Of a stretch of 64,000 nucleotides of DNA, positions 47,225 through 59,209 are shown in pieces. The stretch lies in the NCBI GenBank assembly GCA_963281155.1, contig CAUJLY010000001.1:7068001-7132000 (forward strand), written 5' to 3'. A program made the translations under genes and the position numbers. Under the pieces are notes generated by a model that saw only the letters and a list, made by a program, of their open reading frames with translations, was not told the DNA's origin and did not search any database. The stretch comes from Rhabditophanes sp. KR3021. Its lineage: Eukaryota > Nematoda > Chromadorea > Rhabditida > Alloionematidae. Numbering within the stretch: the stretch's first letter is position 1; each line of letters starts with the position of its first letter.

Positions 47225-47780
47225 ATGTTGGCCAGAAGTAAATTTTTCCTAAACAAGACGACTATTCGTAACTTTTGCCAAACCAATGTATTAGCTACTA
47301 ATGTGCCTGTAGAAAATGGTGAGGAAGTTGATGAATTCGCACAATTCGAGAGTCTTGTAATGGACGTAATCGCAGAATCAAAAGACCAGCAGGTTAGTAA
47401 TTTCTACATTTCGATTAATTAATTCAATCTAGCCAGAACAAACATTCGCTAAAATGTTAAGGAACTCTCATTTCGTCAAATTAGGCGACTTTAACGGAAG
47501 AACTGTGGCTGGAACAATTGAGCACAGAATCCAAGATGATTTGTATGTTGACTTTGGATTGAAATTTCCTGCAGTCGTTAAAGCTCCTTTCAGAGATAAC
47601 GAAAAGTTTTTGGTTGGAGAAAAAGTTCTTCTGCGTCTCTTTGATCCTGAATTGTCGGAAAGATTCTTAGGATCTAAAAAAGATTTGACTTTATTGGAAG
47701 CGGATGCTCAATTAATACGCTTGCAATCAAATGTGACTCAATCTCTTAAAAAGCAACCAGAAACCAAGGCTCAAGAATAG
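47225..47780 (+). CDS. MRPS28: Mitochondrial small ribosomal subunit protein bS1m (MRPS28)
   Basis: 171 residues in two exons (47225-47392, 47433-47780; 40-bp intron). The N-terminus is a typical mitochondrial presequence (MLARSKFFLNKTTIRNFCQ). The core LLRNS-type block reads FAKMLRNSHFVKLGDFNGR, then DDLYVDFGLKFPAVVKAP, LLRLFDPELSERFLGSKKD and LLEADAQLI, matching MRPS28 over its whole conserved part. Second mitoribosomal gene in the window, but far from mS25 and not co-transcribed with it. Confidence 0.92.
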
Positions 47781-47974
47781 TTACAGATATATTATGATTT
47801 TAGAATGTGTGTTAGTTTGTTGATTTACATGTTAATTCTTCATATTAAGAATAAAAATTTTTAAACAGAACATTTTGTTTTAATCTTTCTGGTGATAAAA
47901 AGATTATAGCCTTATCATAAACATTCACACGCGATGTCCTTAGAATATAAGGTGATTCTCTGGAGATAATCATG

Positions 47975-47982
47975 TATAAAAA
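47975..47982 (+). promoter_or_regulatory. TATA box of the lipase gene
   Basis: TATAAAAA about 40 bp before the lipase ATG (48018/48021). Spacing fits a start site only about ten bases upstream of the ATG. Confidence 0.6.
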
Positions 47983-48017
47983 GAATTTTCTGCGAATCAA
48001 CTATTCATTTCGACTTA

Positions 48018-50423
48018 ATGATGACGAAGACTAGCTTGGTATTAGCATTGTTGTGTTTTGTTGTATCAACATCCGCTACCTATACTGATGATATCGCCAG
48101 AAATGTTATGATGCCCATGAGTGGGGCAGCTTATTCCGATACCGCTCAAAGCTGCGTCAAGAATGTTTTTAAACAAGGTTCTTTAGTTAAGCAGGTAACT
48201 GCTTCATGCGATTATGATAAAAACGATATGTGTTCTGGATTTATCGCTATGGATAAAGAGACTAAGGTCATTGTTATAGCCTTCCGTGGCTCTCAAGGAT
48301 TTTTCCAATTGGTTCAAGAAGGAACAAGTGAAATTTTTGGAAAACCAACAGCTTTCTTGGGTGGAGGTGTTTTCGGTTTTCTAATAACCTTATCTAATTA
48401 ATTTAATTTTAGGTAATACGAGGGGAAAATTAAAATGAACGAGTTTATTGGAAAAGTGGTAAAAATAGAGTAAATAGTAATTAAGTAATATGTTCTTGAG
48501 ACACGTGCATTTTTTGTACATTACTTCATTGGATTGGCCGGATACATCAATATTATTTAGTACACCTTGAAGATCCACTATGACAGCAGATTCATATGCC
48601 AGGGCTTCATTGCTAGTTAAGTCGTCATGGTGCATAGCTACCAATTGCCTCTTGCCATGCAACATATTCATAATTTTGGTTTCTTTTGCATTCAAAGGGA
48701 TGAATCTAGACAAATAATGTAGCTTAGTTTCAACTTTACTTTTTAATTCAATATCCTCATAAGAAACCCCCCTTAAACATCAATTCTCATAAATCGGTAA
48801 CATTCAGTTTGTGCTCTTCAAAATACTCATTATATTGTCATAATTCACCTGCAACTCATTTTTTACCAACAATTGGACTCATTAATACTTTTTAAGTATA
48901 TGGTAAGCTGCCTTCTTTGCTGCAAAGTAGTCATCTTCGCCAATGATTGGCTTATCATTGTCCTTGAGATGCAATAAATTCATCCATTACTTTAGCTTGT
49001 CAGGATCGGATTTATACTTTACAACGATGCCGTAATGTTTAACATAATCTTCAGCCCCGAATATTGAATATTCTCCAGGATGTTGTTCATCGAGGAAACT
49101 GTGAATATAAGATGTCTTCCCATACGGCTTTAGCGACATGAGGTACAATTCAATTCCTTTTTTGAAACATAAATGACCTTCGATTGCCAAATCATTGTTG
49201 TGACGTATTGTAATATCTACTTTGTTTGTCTCCAACAAAGATTTAAAATCCGCAATTGCCAACCCAAGTTGTTCTTCATCACCGATTCTTTCCACTTCGT
49301 TTGTTGATACTCTGTTAAGAATTGAGTAACTTGCTCCATTACTGCTAAATGGATATTGATTATGATTGATAGTTGATACTTACGTTCTGTAACTACTCCT
49401 GGCTTCATTGCATTACACCTTTTCAAAGGCAACTCTTGCTTGAATCAGTATTGGTTGGAGCACCTCTTTTCTTTGGCTCTTCGCAGCTTTCGGCATTCTC
49501 TAATTTGTTCTTCGTCATAACGATAAAATTGAGTTGAGATAATTTATAAATGAACAAGCAATTTACTCCAAAAAAACACTTTTGTAATATCTTATTGAAA
49601 CACAACGTCAATTTATATTCACAATATATCGTAATTATGTTTTTATTGAAGGTGTTTCCGGTTATTTTATGAATGCTTTCAAAGTTATTTGGAATTCTGG
49701 GTTGAGGGTAATTAATTTGGAATTGGTTTTTATTAATTTGATTTAGGACTCATTTTTGACTGTAAAGAATGCCTATCCTCACTATAAAATTTTTATCACT
49801 GGACATTCATTGGTGAGTTTCATAAATTAATTATAATAAAATTTCGTATTTAAAGGGAGGAAGCATGGCCTCACTTGCAGCTGCTACAATTGTTTCTGAG
49901 GGATATTCTCCCGCTTCAAACCTTCTATTGGTCACTTTGTATGTTTTTTAAATACTAAACCTTTAATGTCTTTCGTTATAGTGGCGAACCTAGAGACGGT
50001 TAGGAGATTACCTATAAATAAGTTAATAATAATTTTCAGGAAACAAAGAATATGTCGCTTCATTCGATAAATTGAATATTGAAGCATATAGAGTAACACA
50101 CAAGCACGACATGGCAAATTAGATTCTTTATTTGTTAATTACTAATTACTAACTTTTTAGGTTGTTCATTTACCCCCAGAGAATATCTTCGGCTACATTC
50201 ACAAAAAGTAACTAACTAAAATTGAAATAATGTTTAGTAATTTTATAGAACCGAAGTTTTCTACAACAATGATATGACGAAGCCTCAATATAAAGTTTGT
50301 GCTGGAGATGATTCTGACAAATGCTCAGATGGTGAACCTTTCGACTTTTCAATTAATGATCATCTACATTATTTCGATAGAGACGTATCAGGCTATGGAG
50401 AAAGCGGATGTATTTCGAATTGA
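48018..50423 (+). CDS. Secreted class 3 lipase
   Basis: Triacylglycerol lipase (fungal lipase-like) of the kind expanded in nematode guts. 288 residues, eight exons: 48018-48366, 49652-49707, 49747-49812, 49856-49938, 49982-49998 (17 bp), 50040-50113, 50161-50207, 50249-50423. Signal peptide KTSLVLALLCFVVSTSA. Blocks: CSGFIAMDKETKVIVIAFRG, catalytic ITGHSLGGSMASL (Ser about 156), HKHDMVVHLPPENIFGY (Asp about 214), INDHLHYFDRDVSGYGESGC (His about 269). Intron 6 begins ATG|GCAAAT, a GC donor required by frame and homology. Intron 1 is 1,285 bp, contains a decayed antisense gene, and its ends are a 14-bp near-perfect duplication beginning AGGTGTTT; removing it restores GGGVSGYF without a gap. 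Confidence 0.88.
48490..49518 (-). pseudogene. Decayed GIY-YIG-like gene inside lipase intron 1
   Basis: Antisense to the lipase gene. It starts MTKNKLENAESCEEPKKRGA at 49518; a block at 49295-48987 reads LGLAIADFKSLLETNK...SIFGAEDYVKHYG, followed by further coding-like text broken by several stops (YFAAKKAAYHILKKY, YEDIELKSKVETKLHYLSRF). The end, HGKRQLVAMHHDDLTSNEAL then AYESAVIVDLQGVLNNIDVSG (about 48690-48540), aligns with GKKEIIVL...ESVLIDALRRRITNSDTG of the 14512 frame: a Glu-Ser-x-x-I-x-x-L block followed by L-x-N. I infer a distant relative of the same GIY-YIG family. The GIY and YIG strands are not clear here, so the family call rests on the last third. Several stops and shifts make it a pseudogene. 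Confidence 0.5.
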
Positions 50424-50562
50424 TTTCGTACTAAGTAGCTTAATTTTTGTATTTGACTGTGTCATAAAGTATTTCAAACTTATATGTGTTGTTTTGATGT
50501 ATGAAGTATTCGACGTTTAATAAATATAAATACCTTTATTAACTATCTATAAATAATAGCAA

Positions 50563-50835
50563 TCAAACAATGTCGAGTTTGTTCCTAAAATCATCCTTGA
50601 CTAGCATTTCATTATTTGCCTTCGAATTTTGATTTATCAAATAGTTGACTTTATTATTAACCAAATTAGACTTGTTTTTCCCGATTTCTCCTATTTTTTT
50701 GATAAATCCGCTACTTCCAGGAATAGAGTAATCTTTATCAAAGAAATTAAATAAAATCCATCCTAGACACAGCATAACCCAGAAGGAGGCCAAAAAAGCA
50801 GCAACACAAAGAGACAAGTTAGTAATATTACTCAT
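50563..50835 (-). CDS. Small single-pass membrane protein
   Basis: 90 residues, one exon. The ATG at 50835 is 14 bases after TTAATTCCCTTTAG, a good trans-splice acceptor, which decides the start although the frame is open 13 codons further up. It has one hydrophobic segment (LSLCVAAFLASFWVMLCLGW) near the N-terminus and a Lys/Asn-rich C-terminal tail. No family recognised. It is convergent with the lipase gene, 139 bp between stops. Confidence 0.5.
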   Translation of the reverse strand: MSNITNLSLCVAAFLASFWVMLCLGWILFNFFDKDYSIPGSSGFIKKIGEIGKNKSNLVNNKVNYLINQNSKANNEMLVKDDFRNKLDIV

Positions 50836-50851
50836 TTCAACTAAGTAACTA

Positions 50852-51273
50852 AAGGGAATTAAAATGACACTCAATGGACACTCAAGCTCATGAACTTGTA
50901 TATAAAGGTAAGAGGAAGGCTAAATTGCATTGATAGATCATTCAAAATGATCGAAAGCATCAAAATATCAAAAAAGATCAAGTCTATTTATATAAATGGA
51001 ATCATTATTCAATACGTGCAGGTACACCTCACTTTATTATTCGAAGATGGTAAATTAAAAGTGTAAAATATGCACAACTATTTTAAAATTGATGCGTTCA
51101 ATACATGAGATGCGAAAACGTGTTTAATTTATCTTTTCAAAAAACGGATATCAATCAAAAAAGTTACAAGTAAACAATTTGAGATGAATATCTTTTTGAA
51201 CAAAAAAGGGATAACTTTAGTTTACCTGATATCCTCCGGCATTGAAACAAACGCCTAACCTAGTTTAGTTGTC
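50852..51273. other. Collagen upstream region
   Basis: About 420 bp without coding sequence between the small membrane gene and the collagen TATA box. A TATATAAAG on plus at about 50897 has no gene just downstream. Confidence 0.4.
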
Positions 51274-51280
51274 TATAAAA
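51274..51280 (+). promoter_or_regulatory. TATA box of the collagen gene
   Basis: TATAAAA 36 bp before the collagen ATG, spacing that implies a very short 5' UTR, as is usual in nematode cuticle collagen genes. Confidence 0.65.
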
Positions 51281-51315
51281 GAGACTTTAATTAGGTACAT
51301 ATCCATCACTTCAGC

Positions 51316-52419
51316 ATGCAAGTTACTACAGCCACCTACTTGGCATCAACCATTTCAGCTGTTGCTTTATTCGCTTCCCTCGGAGCTCTTCTCACCATCT
51401 ATAATGATGTCCAAAACGTTTGGGAAGAATTAGACGGAGAAATGAAAGTCTTCAGAACTAATACTAACGATATCTGGGAAAACATGGTCAAGATTTCTCA
51501 CGGACAAGTTCGTGGACGTAGAGAAGCATATGGAGAACCTACCCAAGCACCAACTGCATCTGGATACGGAGGTGAGACACCAGCCAATCCTTCTCACCCA
51601 GAGGGACCAACCCCAGTTGAGCCAAGTGCACCAGGACACGGTTCAGTAAGCCCCCCATCCATTCCTCCCCATCTTGGCGGAAACGGAGAAGCTGTTGGCG
51701 GAGATACTTGCAATTGCAAATCAGAGAACAAATGCCCAGCCGGAGCACCAGGACCAAAGGGAGTACCAGGTCCACAAGGACAAAAAGGACAAGACGGAAA
51801 CCCAGGAAAACCAGGAGTCGATGGCGAAGATGTTTTGCCACAACAACCAAGTACAGGATGCTTCAATTGCCCACAAGGACCAGCTGTAAGTTGAATTTTA
51901 TTTTATTTAGTTTTACATTTGCAGGGACCAAGCGGCCCTATTGGCAAAAGAGGACCAAAGGGTCAACCAGGAAGAAAAGGAATTAACGGAGCCAATGGAC
52001 AAGATGGAAATCCAGGAAGCGTTGGTCCACAAGGAGAAGATGGTCCAATTGGAGCTGATGGCCAAAAAGGACCAGATGGAGACAAAGGACAAGATGCCAA
52101 CAAAGTCGTTCAATCAAATGGAGCTAGAGGAGCTAGAGGACCAACTGGAGAAGTCGGACCACCAGGACCACCAGGAGATGCTGCCACACCAGGCGCACCA
52201 GGAGTACCAGGACCAGAAGGAGGTAAAGGACCAGTCGGAGCACCAGGACAACCAGGAACTGCTGGCCCACAAGGAATTCAAGGAAATCCAGGGTAAGTTA
52301 TTTGCATTGTTTGCGTTTATTAAAATATATTTTGAAGGGCTGATGCTAAATACTGTAAATGCCCACCAAGAGGCACCGGAGCAGGAGTCAACAAGGGAGG
52401 ATACAAGAAACGCGCTTAA
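51316..52419 (+). CDS. Cuticle collagen
   Basis: 339 residues; exons 51316-51885, 51925-52292, 52338-52419. Nematode cuticle collagen layout: N-terminal membrane anchor (about residues 8-30, LASTISAVALFASLGALLTI), homology region with a furin-like RGRR (VRGRREAYG) where the N-propeptide is cut, Cys pair CNCKSENKCPAG, a Gly-X-Y block from GAPGPKGVPG, an interrupting Cys pair CFNCPQGPAG, a second longer Gly-X-Y block, and a C-terminal KYCKCPPRG. The Cys spacing serves inter-chain disulphides. Pro/Gln/Ala-rich linker precedes the helix. Codons are strongly GGA/CCA biased, as in collagens. Antisense frames across this gene are artefacts of the repeat. Confidence 0.95.
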
Positions 52420-52738
52420 ATTAATGTTCATATTGTTCTTAACAAATAAATTATTTACATGACATCTTTTAAATAACTTTTTTAAATTAATTGATCAAAT
52501 TTGTTGATTCCAGTTATTTATAAAGCTGAAGGTGGTCAAAGAATCTTCTTTTTACTTATTTACAAGCAATCAAAAGACAACTTCCTAATTATTCACAAAC
52601 AATCAAAACACGCTTTCCTAGTTATTTAAAAACATTCGAAAAGTCAGTTCGTAACTATTTGCAAGTCTATTTTTATACTTATTGAGTTCAAATTTATTTA
52701 TAAACATTCAGAAGATTATGTAATATATGTATCAACAA
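52420..52738. other. Intergenic, collagen to C1GALT1
   Basis: About 320 bp. A unit like AATCAAAAGACAACTTCCTAAT...ACAAAC recurs imperfectly around 52555-52650 (three times, roughly 45 bp apart). No coding sequence. Confidence 0.4.
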
Positions 52739-55100
52739 TTATTCAATCACACTTTCAGTGGTAGTTTTTGGTGGTTTGGTATGAAAAAGTTGTGGTTTGA
52801 CCGGCTTTTGTAATTTATGACTTTCTAATTTGGAAGATTTGGTAGCTGCCTGGAGAGGAGTCTCACCGTCTTCGATAGGAATGTCATCTTCTCTCCGCAA
52901 ACCAATTGGACGAATGTGGTATAATATATTGTAAAGTGCATGCATCATTGATGGATTTACGTAGTGAAACGAAATCATGGTATCGCTGCATACTCTGAAA
53001 AAAATTGTTATGAAAGTGGTGATCAAAACCTACTCATTCACATTCCCATCTGTGTAATTGTAGTACATATAATCATAAAACCACTTGGGAAACACCGCCC
53101 TAGAAATGCAAAATTATTAAGGTTTTAATTTTTAACATTTAGATTCAAACATAAATTTACTCTTAGCTAGGTTATTATTCTATTTTAACCATTGCTTATT
53201 TAGTTATATTGTGAGTAACTTAACACGCACTCATGTTTTTATACATGATGGGGGAAACTGGAGACAATATCATATTGCACGAATTTTCCCAGTTTATTCA
53301 ACAATAAAAATGGACGCTTTAAGCGATTTGTGTAAGGGATGGGCAAATGACTTATCAGGAAATTAGCTATTTTATAAGCTAAAGAAGGTGCGGAAAAGAG
53401 AATCAAACTGCAATGTCTGTTAATAACAAAGGATACAAGGAAGCTCCAACCAACGTGATCTGATTGATCAAGAACATATGAGAGTTCATGGTCATTTTGG
53501 CTTATTTTTGCATAAAGAACATCCAGAGACGTATGAAGATTTAATAAACTCAAAATCAGGAATATTTCAAATAACAGTCTTTGAAATCGGACAATTAAAT
53601 GCTTACGAAAGTATCGTTATTTGAAAGCATCTCGGAAAAGATGTTATAGATCGAAGTCGTGGATCTGATTTATATTATCTTAGAGGCGATTGTATCAGTG
53701 ATGAAAGGAAGACGAGCTTTATGATTTGACAGTTAAAGAATTTAAAAATAAAAATGCTGTCACTTATTTGAAGAAAAAAGAAGATAATACTACAATCACA
53801 TAACTTTATGGTATGTGGAAGCTGATCTCCTTGGTTAAAGCATCAGTTAAATTGTATTTTATCTTAACCTATTTTACTAAATATTTACAAACCATCTAAC
53901 TCACGTTTTTGTAGATTTTACATTATGAGAATCTCCACGCAAATGAAACAATGGATCGAAGGGTACCATGCGATGACGACCTAAACTGTCTCGTGAATCA
54001 CCTGCAACGACACCCACATTCTGTAAACATCTGCCCATTTCCAAATCTTCTGCTCCATTGTCATGTCGCTTGCATTTTTTGGGATCTTTTAAGGCTATTT
54101 CAACGAATCTTTTCAAAGCTTCTCTAAAGCCAGTTATTAATAATGAAAATAAAATATTAAAACTCACCGCGACAAGATATAACCGGCTCCGGAATTGTAC
54201 CTTGAATTTATTAATAAATGTATTTATCAACTATCTTACCCTTGTGTGAGATATTTTTTAAAGCGGCATCCAAAAAAGACTGGAGTCTTTGGCGAATATC
54301 CTAAGAGCATGTAACGCAAACTGAAATTATTATTAATATAAATATTTACTTTCGGTAAGTTACTTCTCGATTATGAAAAATGAATCATCATCAGCTAAAA
54401 TTAAAATCATTATTAAGATCATATTATCATGGCTCGTCAAACTATTATTTATATAAATAATATGATTTAACTAGCAATATGTATATTTTTTACCTTTCAA
54501 AAACCAGTCGTAATTATTTAATTCATTTTCATACAAATACTTAAAACTCTTTTTTGTTTTTTGCCATAAAAAATTTCTACCGTCAGGGACATTTAAATCA
54601 ACAGTTGTCAAGTTTGATTTTGGATCAACAGAAATAAAAATAAGTTTTGTACATTTTTTACCCCACGTCTCTGCAATGTTAATTGCTTTTTTATAGGTAT
54701 TATTTGTATGTGTCATTATCCAACACAAAATGCGTACTTTCTTTCTAATGGCCTTTCCGACACTTGTCTCATCTACAAATATTTAAATAAAAAATTATTG
54801 CTCAATTTATTTATTACCTTTTTCATGATCATGATTGAATGACAAAACTGCTTTGTCTTGGATATCATTTATTCCACTAGCTTCTTCATTCAGCGGAGAG
54901 TTTCTGTATAGACGCAATCTTTCCAGTTCATCATTTTTATACTCTTTATCCATAAATTCTCTCATGCTTTCAAATGAGTCTTCCTCCCTCTCAAGATGGA
55001 TGATGTTTTTGGGAATAATAATTAACATCAGAATACATCCTAAAGATATGCCGAAGGCCAGTATAAAGATTTCCCGGAATTTAACATTAAAGCTATACAT
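52739..55100 (-). CDS. C1GALT1: Core 1 beta-1,3-galactosyltransferase (T-synthase)
   Basis: Golgi enzyme adding galactose to GalNAc-Ser/Thr to make core 1 O-glycans. 415 residues, eight exons: 55100-54818, 54772-54494, 54394-54364, 54320-54240, 54200-54168, 54123-53905, 53099-53034, 52994-52739. Type II anchor IFILAFGISLGCILMLIII. Family blocks: VRILCWIMTHTNNTYKKA, WGKKCTKLIFISVDP, DWFLKADDDSFFIIENLRYM (DDD metal site spread over exons 2-4), FFGCRFKKYLTQGYNSGAGY, AEDLEMGRCLQNVGV, AGDSRDSLGRHR, WFYDYMYYNYTDG and SFHYVNPSMM. The ATG is ten bases after TTTTTCAG, a probable trans-splice site. Intron 6 (53904-53100, 805 bp) has an antisense GIY-YIG remnant; the others are 39-100 bp. Confidence 0.93.
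53378..53755 (+). pseudogene. GIY-YIG nuclease remnant inside C1GALT1 intron 6
   Basis: Antisense to C1GALT1. Three blocks in the right order but different frames: RIKLQCLLITKDTRK (GIY strand, compare YVYLLIDLR), RIQGSSNQRDLIDQEHMR (YIG strand plus R and H positions, compare YIGxGxxxRxxxH) and LNAYESIVI then HLGKDVIDRSRG (catalytic Glu helix and closing L...G, compare ESVLIDAL...ITNSDTG). Between them lies HGHFGLFLHKEHPETYEDL. Stops and at least one frame change make it dead. It is too diverged at DNA level to align by eye with copies 1-3. Confidence 0.5.
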
Positions 55101-55110
55101 AATAATAATC

Positions 55111-57649
55111 TGAAAAATGTAAAAAGTAAAATAAGTAAGCAAATTGTAGCAATTGCGCAAATGAACAAAATGATAAAGTGTATGTGATATTATTTACTGT
55201 CGATGCGATGATCACCATGTAAAACAATATTGCATTGCAAATCTCTTAACATTCAGACATCCATATATAGTTTTTGTCAAATCTAGTTTAGACACTTTAA
55301 TTTGGGGGCTATAACTATCAAAGCTCAGAAAGCGGATGACAACCTTTAAATCCATATACTCTTTACTTATATCTTCAAAAAATATGTATAAATTAAGAAT
55401 ATATTGTGTGCGTATATGCAAATGACAAGTGGTTTTTATAGCCTTTTGTGGAAAAATTAATAATTAATACTAGATCACTTTTTTATGAATAAATTACTTT
55501 TCCAATGGTATGTATATTTATATAATCTTAATTAACAAACAAAATGAAAACACATTAATGAATCAAAACAAAGTATTTTAAATAATTCACACCTCAGGCA
55601 ATTCAAATAACAAGATTCTAATTGCATATTATAAGCTTGCCATCATATTAAGTTCACATAAATAAAAAAAACATTAATTATCATAATCCATTATGTATTT
55701 GTTGTTATTAATGATTAGTGATCCATTTTATTTTAACTTATCTCATTAATGCATCATAATGAGAACGGAATCTTTCTTCTTGACAACTTTTATTTTCACA
55801 AAATATATAACGTACATTTGTATTTATACTTTTGCATGTTTTTGTTTGACATGAGAGATTATTTTACTTACAACAACAATCATTTAAACTTTCAAACAAT
55901 GGGAAGATTTTGTTTTCTCAATTAGCGAACAAAAAACGATATACAATTGCAACATTTTGAAGAAACCATTTATTTCACAAACATACAACAGTTTATATTT
56001 CAAACATCCATCATTAATATCATTCTTTTGCATCTGACGATAATATGTTCTAAATATTTAGAAGATTGAAAAGTATTCGAATAAAAAAATTAGTTCGGAT
56101 GAGTACGCTTATATACTTTTATCTAGACTCCGTTAGTTATACCTTTTTAATTGAATAAATTGAATAATTAAATGTGACAATTAATTTTTGGACTTAATCT
56201 TTTTCGTCGGCTTTACTTTATTAATCCTACATCATAATTATGTTTGTGAATTAATAAAATATGTGTAAGTGACATTTCATATCAAATCATATAATGGGTG
56301 TGTGTATTTATGTTTGGGTATTAAATAATCGTTGATCTCTTTTCCATGCTCGCCAACATACATTTTACTCATCTTCTTCACATCAAATTTCTTCCCGTCA
56401 TCTTATCACTATTCATTGGAAAGACGTAGCATTTTCTTTGAAAATGTTATTTCATGGTATTCTATGCTTCGCTCTGATCATCAAAAACAGTTATTGCCTT
56501 TCACCAGTCATTCTTTTCATCATTTTTTCTCCGTCCTTTATAATAATCTAGATATTTATGCTAAACATATAAACTTGCCGCAACTTTACCAACTTTTACT
56601 ACCAATCCCTTTGTTCCCTCTCAAAAATGATCCCAAATTCTAGTACTAAATAGTACATATTTACTGAATTAGTTGTGTCTATTGTAACTCACCCACATCT
56701 GTTTCATTATTAACAAGTTCAAATGTGTTTGCAAATAAGTCATATGTTATTATACAAGAGAGATATGCTCAAACCAATCACATTAAGACGTAAATATTTT
56801 GATATCTTACTTCACGTAGATAAGAATGTATTAATAATTTTTCCCTTTTAACAACAAAATGCTATTGTCTTTTTGGCTGATATTATAATAGGTATCTCGT
56901 TAAAAGCGTTGCTTTTTCGGTATAACAGTTGATATTTTTGTCTTTTTCTATAAATGCCGATGCTAAATTGTCTTGCCTATAGACGGCTGTCTAAACTATA
57001 AACAAATATCTTTATTCTAGTTGACAGTTCAAACACATTTTTAATTATTGAGCGGCATCAAAAATATCGTGATTTAATTTATGTGGCAATGTAATTAACT
57101 GTCTTTAGTTTACTTTATTTCACTAGTATTTATTTTTATTTCGCTAAAACTTGGCAGTTATTTCAATAAAGCTTTGCATTATTTCAATAAAACTTTACAG
57201 TTATTTAGTGTTTGATTTGGTTATAAGTACATGACTTTTTATTCGACCTTTCCCTTTTATTTATGGCATTTTATTTAAATTCATCAACTTCTTTATAATT
57301 AAATAGAAAGCAAGCTTACATTTTTTCTAAATTGTCTTATTTATGATAAAGCTGTGCATCTTGTCCAAACATCATCCTTTTTATCACAATTTTTTGCTTT
57401 TTCCTTTCTAATTTGTAAATTGAAATAGTCTAAACTTTGTACATGATTGCTAAAGCCATCTTACAACCCCCAGAGTCTAATTTAAACCGGACCATCTATA
57501 GAAATGATATTTTATATTGGTTTAAATAAACACATCTTGGTAATTATGTTGTGCTATGATCTGATAAGAATCGCAATCTCAATGTTGCCAGTACTACATC
57601 CTTTCAGCAAGTGTCTTTTAACACATAAACTTTTTTACAGCATCTTACC
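55111..57649. other. 2.5 kb gene-poor region
   Basis: AT-rich, no gene with splice structure found. A 103-codon plus frame at 56332-56643 (Phe/Ser/Pro-rich) and a minus frame at 55212-55421 look like chance. Near 57170 the phrase ATTTCAATAAARCTTT occurs twice in tandem. Confidence 0.45.
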
Positions 57650-57847
57650 ATGAAGAAAGCGAGTGGTAAGTATAATATTTTTGAATAGCCTATAAGATAT
57701 TTTTTGATTTAATTTAATCTAAAAATATTTGTTGATGCAACAATTATATAATACTCATTTTGTTTTCACAAAGACGTTATTTATGAATCATCAAATAAAT
57801 ATGAAACAAATGTTTATGGTGACGACGAAAATAATATAACATGTTGA
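57650..57847 (+). CDS. Candidate 29-residue peptide gene
   Basis: ATG at 57650 lies eleven bases after CTTTTTTACAG, a strong acceptor with no visible cis donor nearby, as at trans-spliced starts. Exon 1 (57650-57665) ends GCGAGTG|GTAAGT; exon 2 (57774-57847) follows TTTTCACAAAG. Joined they read MKKASDVIYESSNKYETNVY and nine more residues to a stop. It has no signal peptide or known motif. It could instead be a 5' exon of an unseen transcript or chance; only the two good splice sites argue for it. Confidence 0.25.
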
Positions 57848-59209
57848 AAGTTTCTCTAGATTACTTATCTTTTGATTGTTAACAATTATTAAGTAATTTT
57901 TTGTAGAATAATTTTTTGAGCTAATGTCAATATTATCATTCAATCGACGCCTCCTAAAATATGTTAACACTTACAATAGTATATTTGGATATTCGTGGTT
58001 GAGTTCATGCTTTTGTCAAAATTAATCAAACATACAAGTCAAAGTATACTCGTCAAAAGGGTTCTTATATTTTATTCTGTTCTGATAATAAGTTTACTGA
58101 CCTCATGCACACACACCCGTCATGTATTTATGTATTTACTTTTACAATTAATAACAAGTGTTCCTTTTTAATTCTTTAGTCAAAATATAGAGAAATATAT
58201 CAGCCATTTAGAATGTTTAAAATTTTAGTTTGAACTCTTTGTTGGGTAAAGTTTATTTAGACTTAAAGTTCACAAAGAACAAATAGAAAAGATAAGCTTG
58301 TCATGAAAACAAAATTTATTTTTTAACTTAGCCTCAATTGTTTTGGGCAATTTGTTCAAAACACAACTAATGTAGATGTATCCTGTTAACTTTTTTTTAC
58401 TCTGTCTTTTTTATTAGTTCAGATATTATTTATCTATTTTGCCATCCATCACTAATGACTCCCACATATTATTAATAATAATGATGATTTGGTTGTATGC
58501 GTTAATAATTGTTTCAACAATAACTGTCCCGCGCAAGGTGTAGATCTATACACGTTAGACAAGAGTAAAACAAGAGTCAACGACAAGCAGGCATCTCTTC
58601 TTCTGTATAAGTTCTGCATAAGTGCCTTACTTAACGCGCTTTAAATGTATCCATTTTGTACATGTCTGCTATTTTTATAACAATTATTATAATTATGAAA
58701 TGAAGTGTATGTATCAATAATTTGAATTAAATTAAACTTACCCCAGAGAATTATAATTAAAAAATATTTAAAACTATGTAATATCTAAAGTGTTTTGTAT
58801 GAAACTCCTTCTTTTTAAGTAACTTTATTATAATTCATTAACAAACTACATTTTTATATCGTTTTTGCATTCATGTGTGTAAACTAATTAAATTTAATTG
58901 TATTAATGCTTATCACTTGCTTCTACTAAGCGTTTCCGATATTTAAGATTGAATGGTGGTGCATATATATTTATTTGAAATAATATTTTAGATTTATTAT
59001 ATAGAAAATATTAAAATCGAATATTTTTTAGCGTCTATAGTTAAAACGATCGACGGTGCCATCTTAATATTACTACTAAATCACATTCCTATCAACCGAA
59101 GGCAAACGTTCCTGATTAGTAACCCCATTTACTGGTACCAGCTTTACTAAAATTATTATTCTACTACAATAATTTGTTATCAATCAATCTAGATAATAAT
59201 CACAACGCC
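57848..59209. other. 1.4 kb upstream of the Ig gene, nothing recognised
   Basis: AT-rich; a less AT-rich patch at 58525-58600 (CCGCGCAAGGTGTAGATC...) has no fold or frame that I can assign. Confidence 0.45.

Noticed and set aside
51430..52462. Several frames antisense to or overlapping the collagen
   Set aside because: They are by-products of the Gly-X-Y codon repeat (GGA CCA), which leaves other frames open.
53239..53553. Minus-strand frame in C1GALT1 intron 6
   Set aside because: It is the shadow of the plus-strand GIY-YIG relic, whose motifs are on the other strand.
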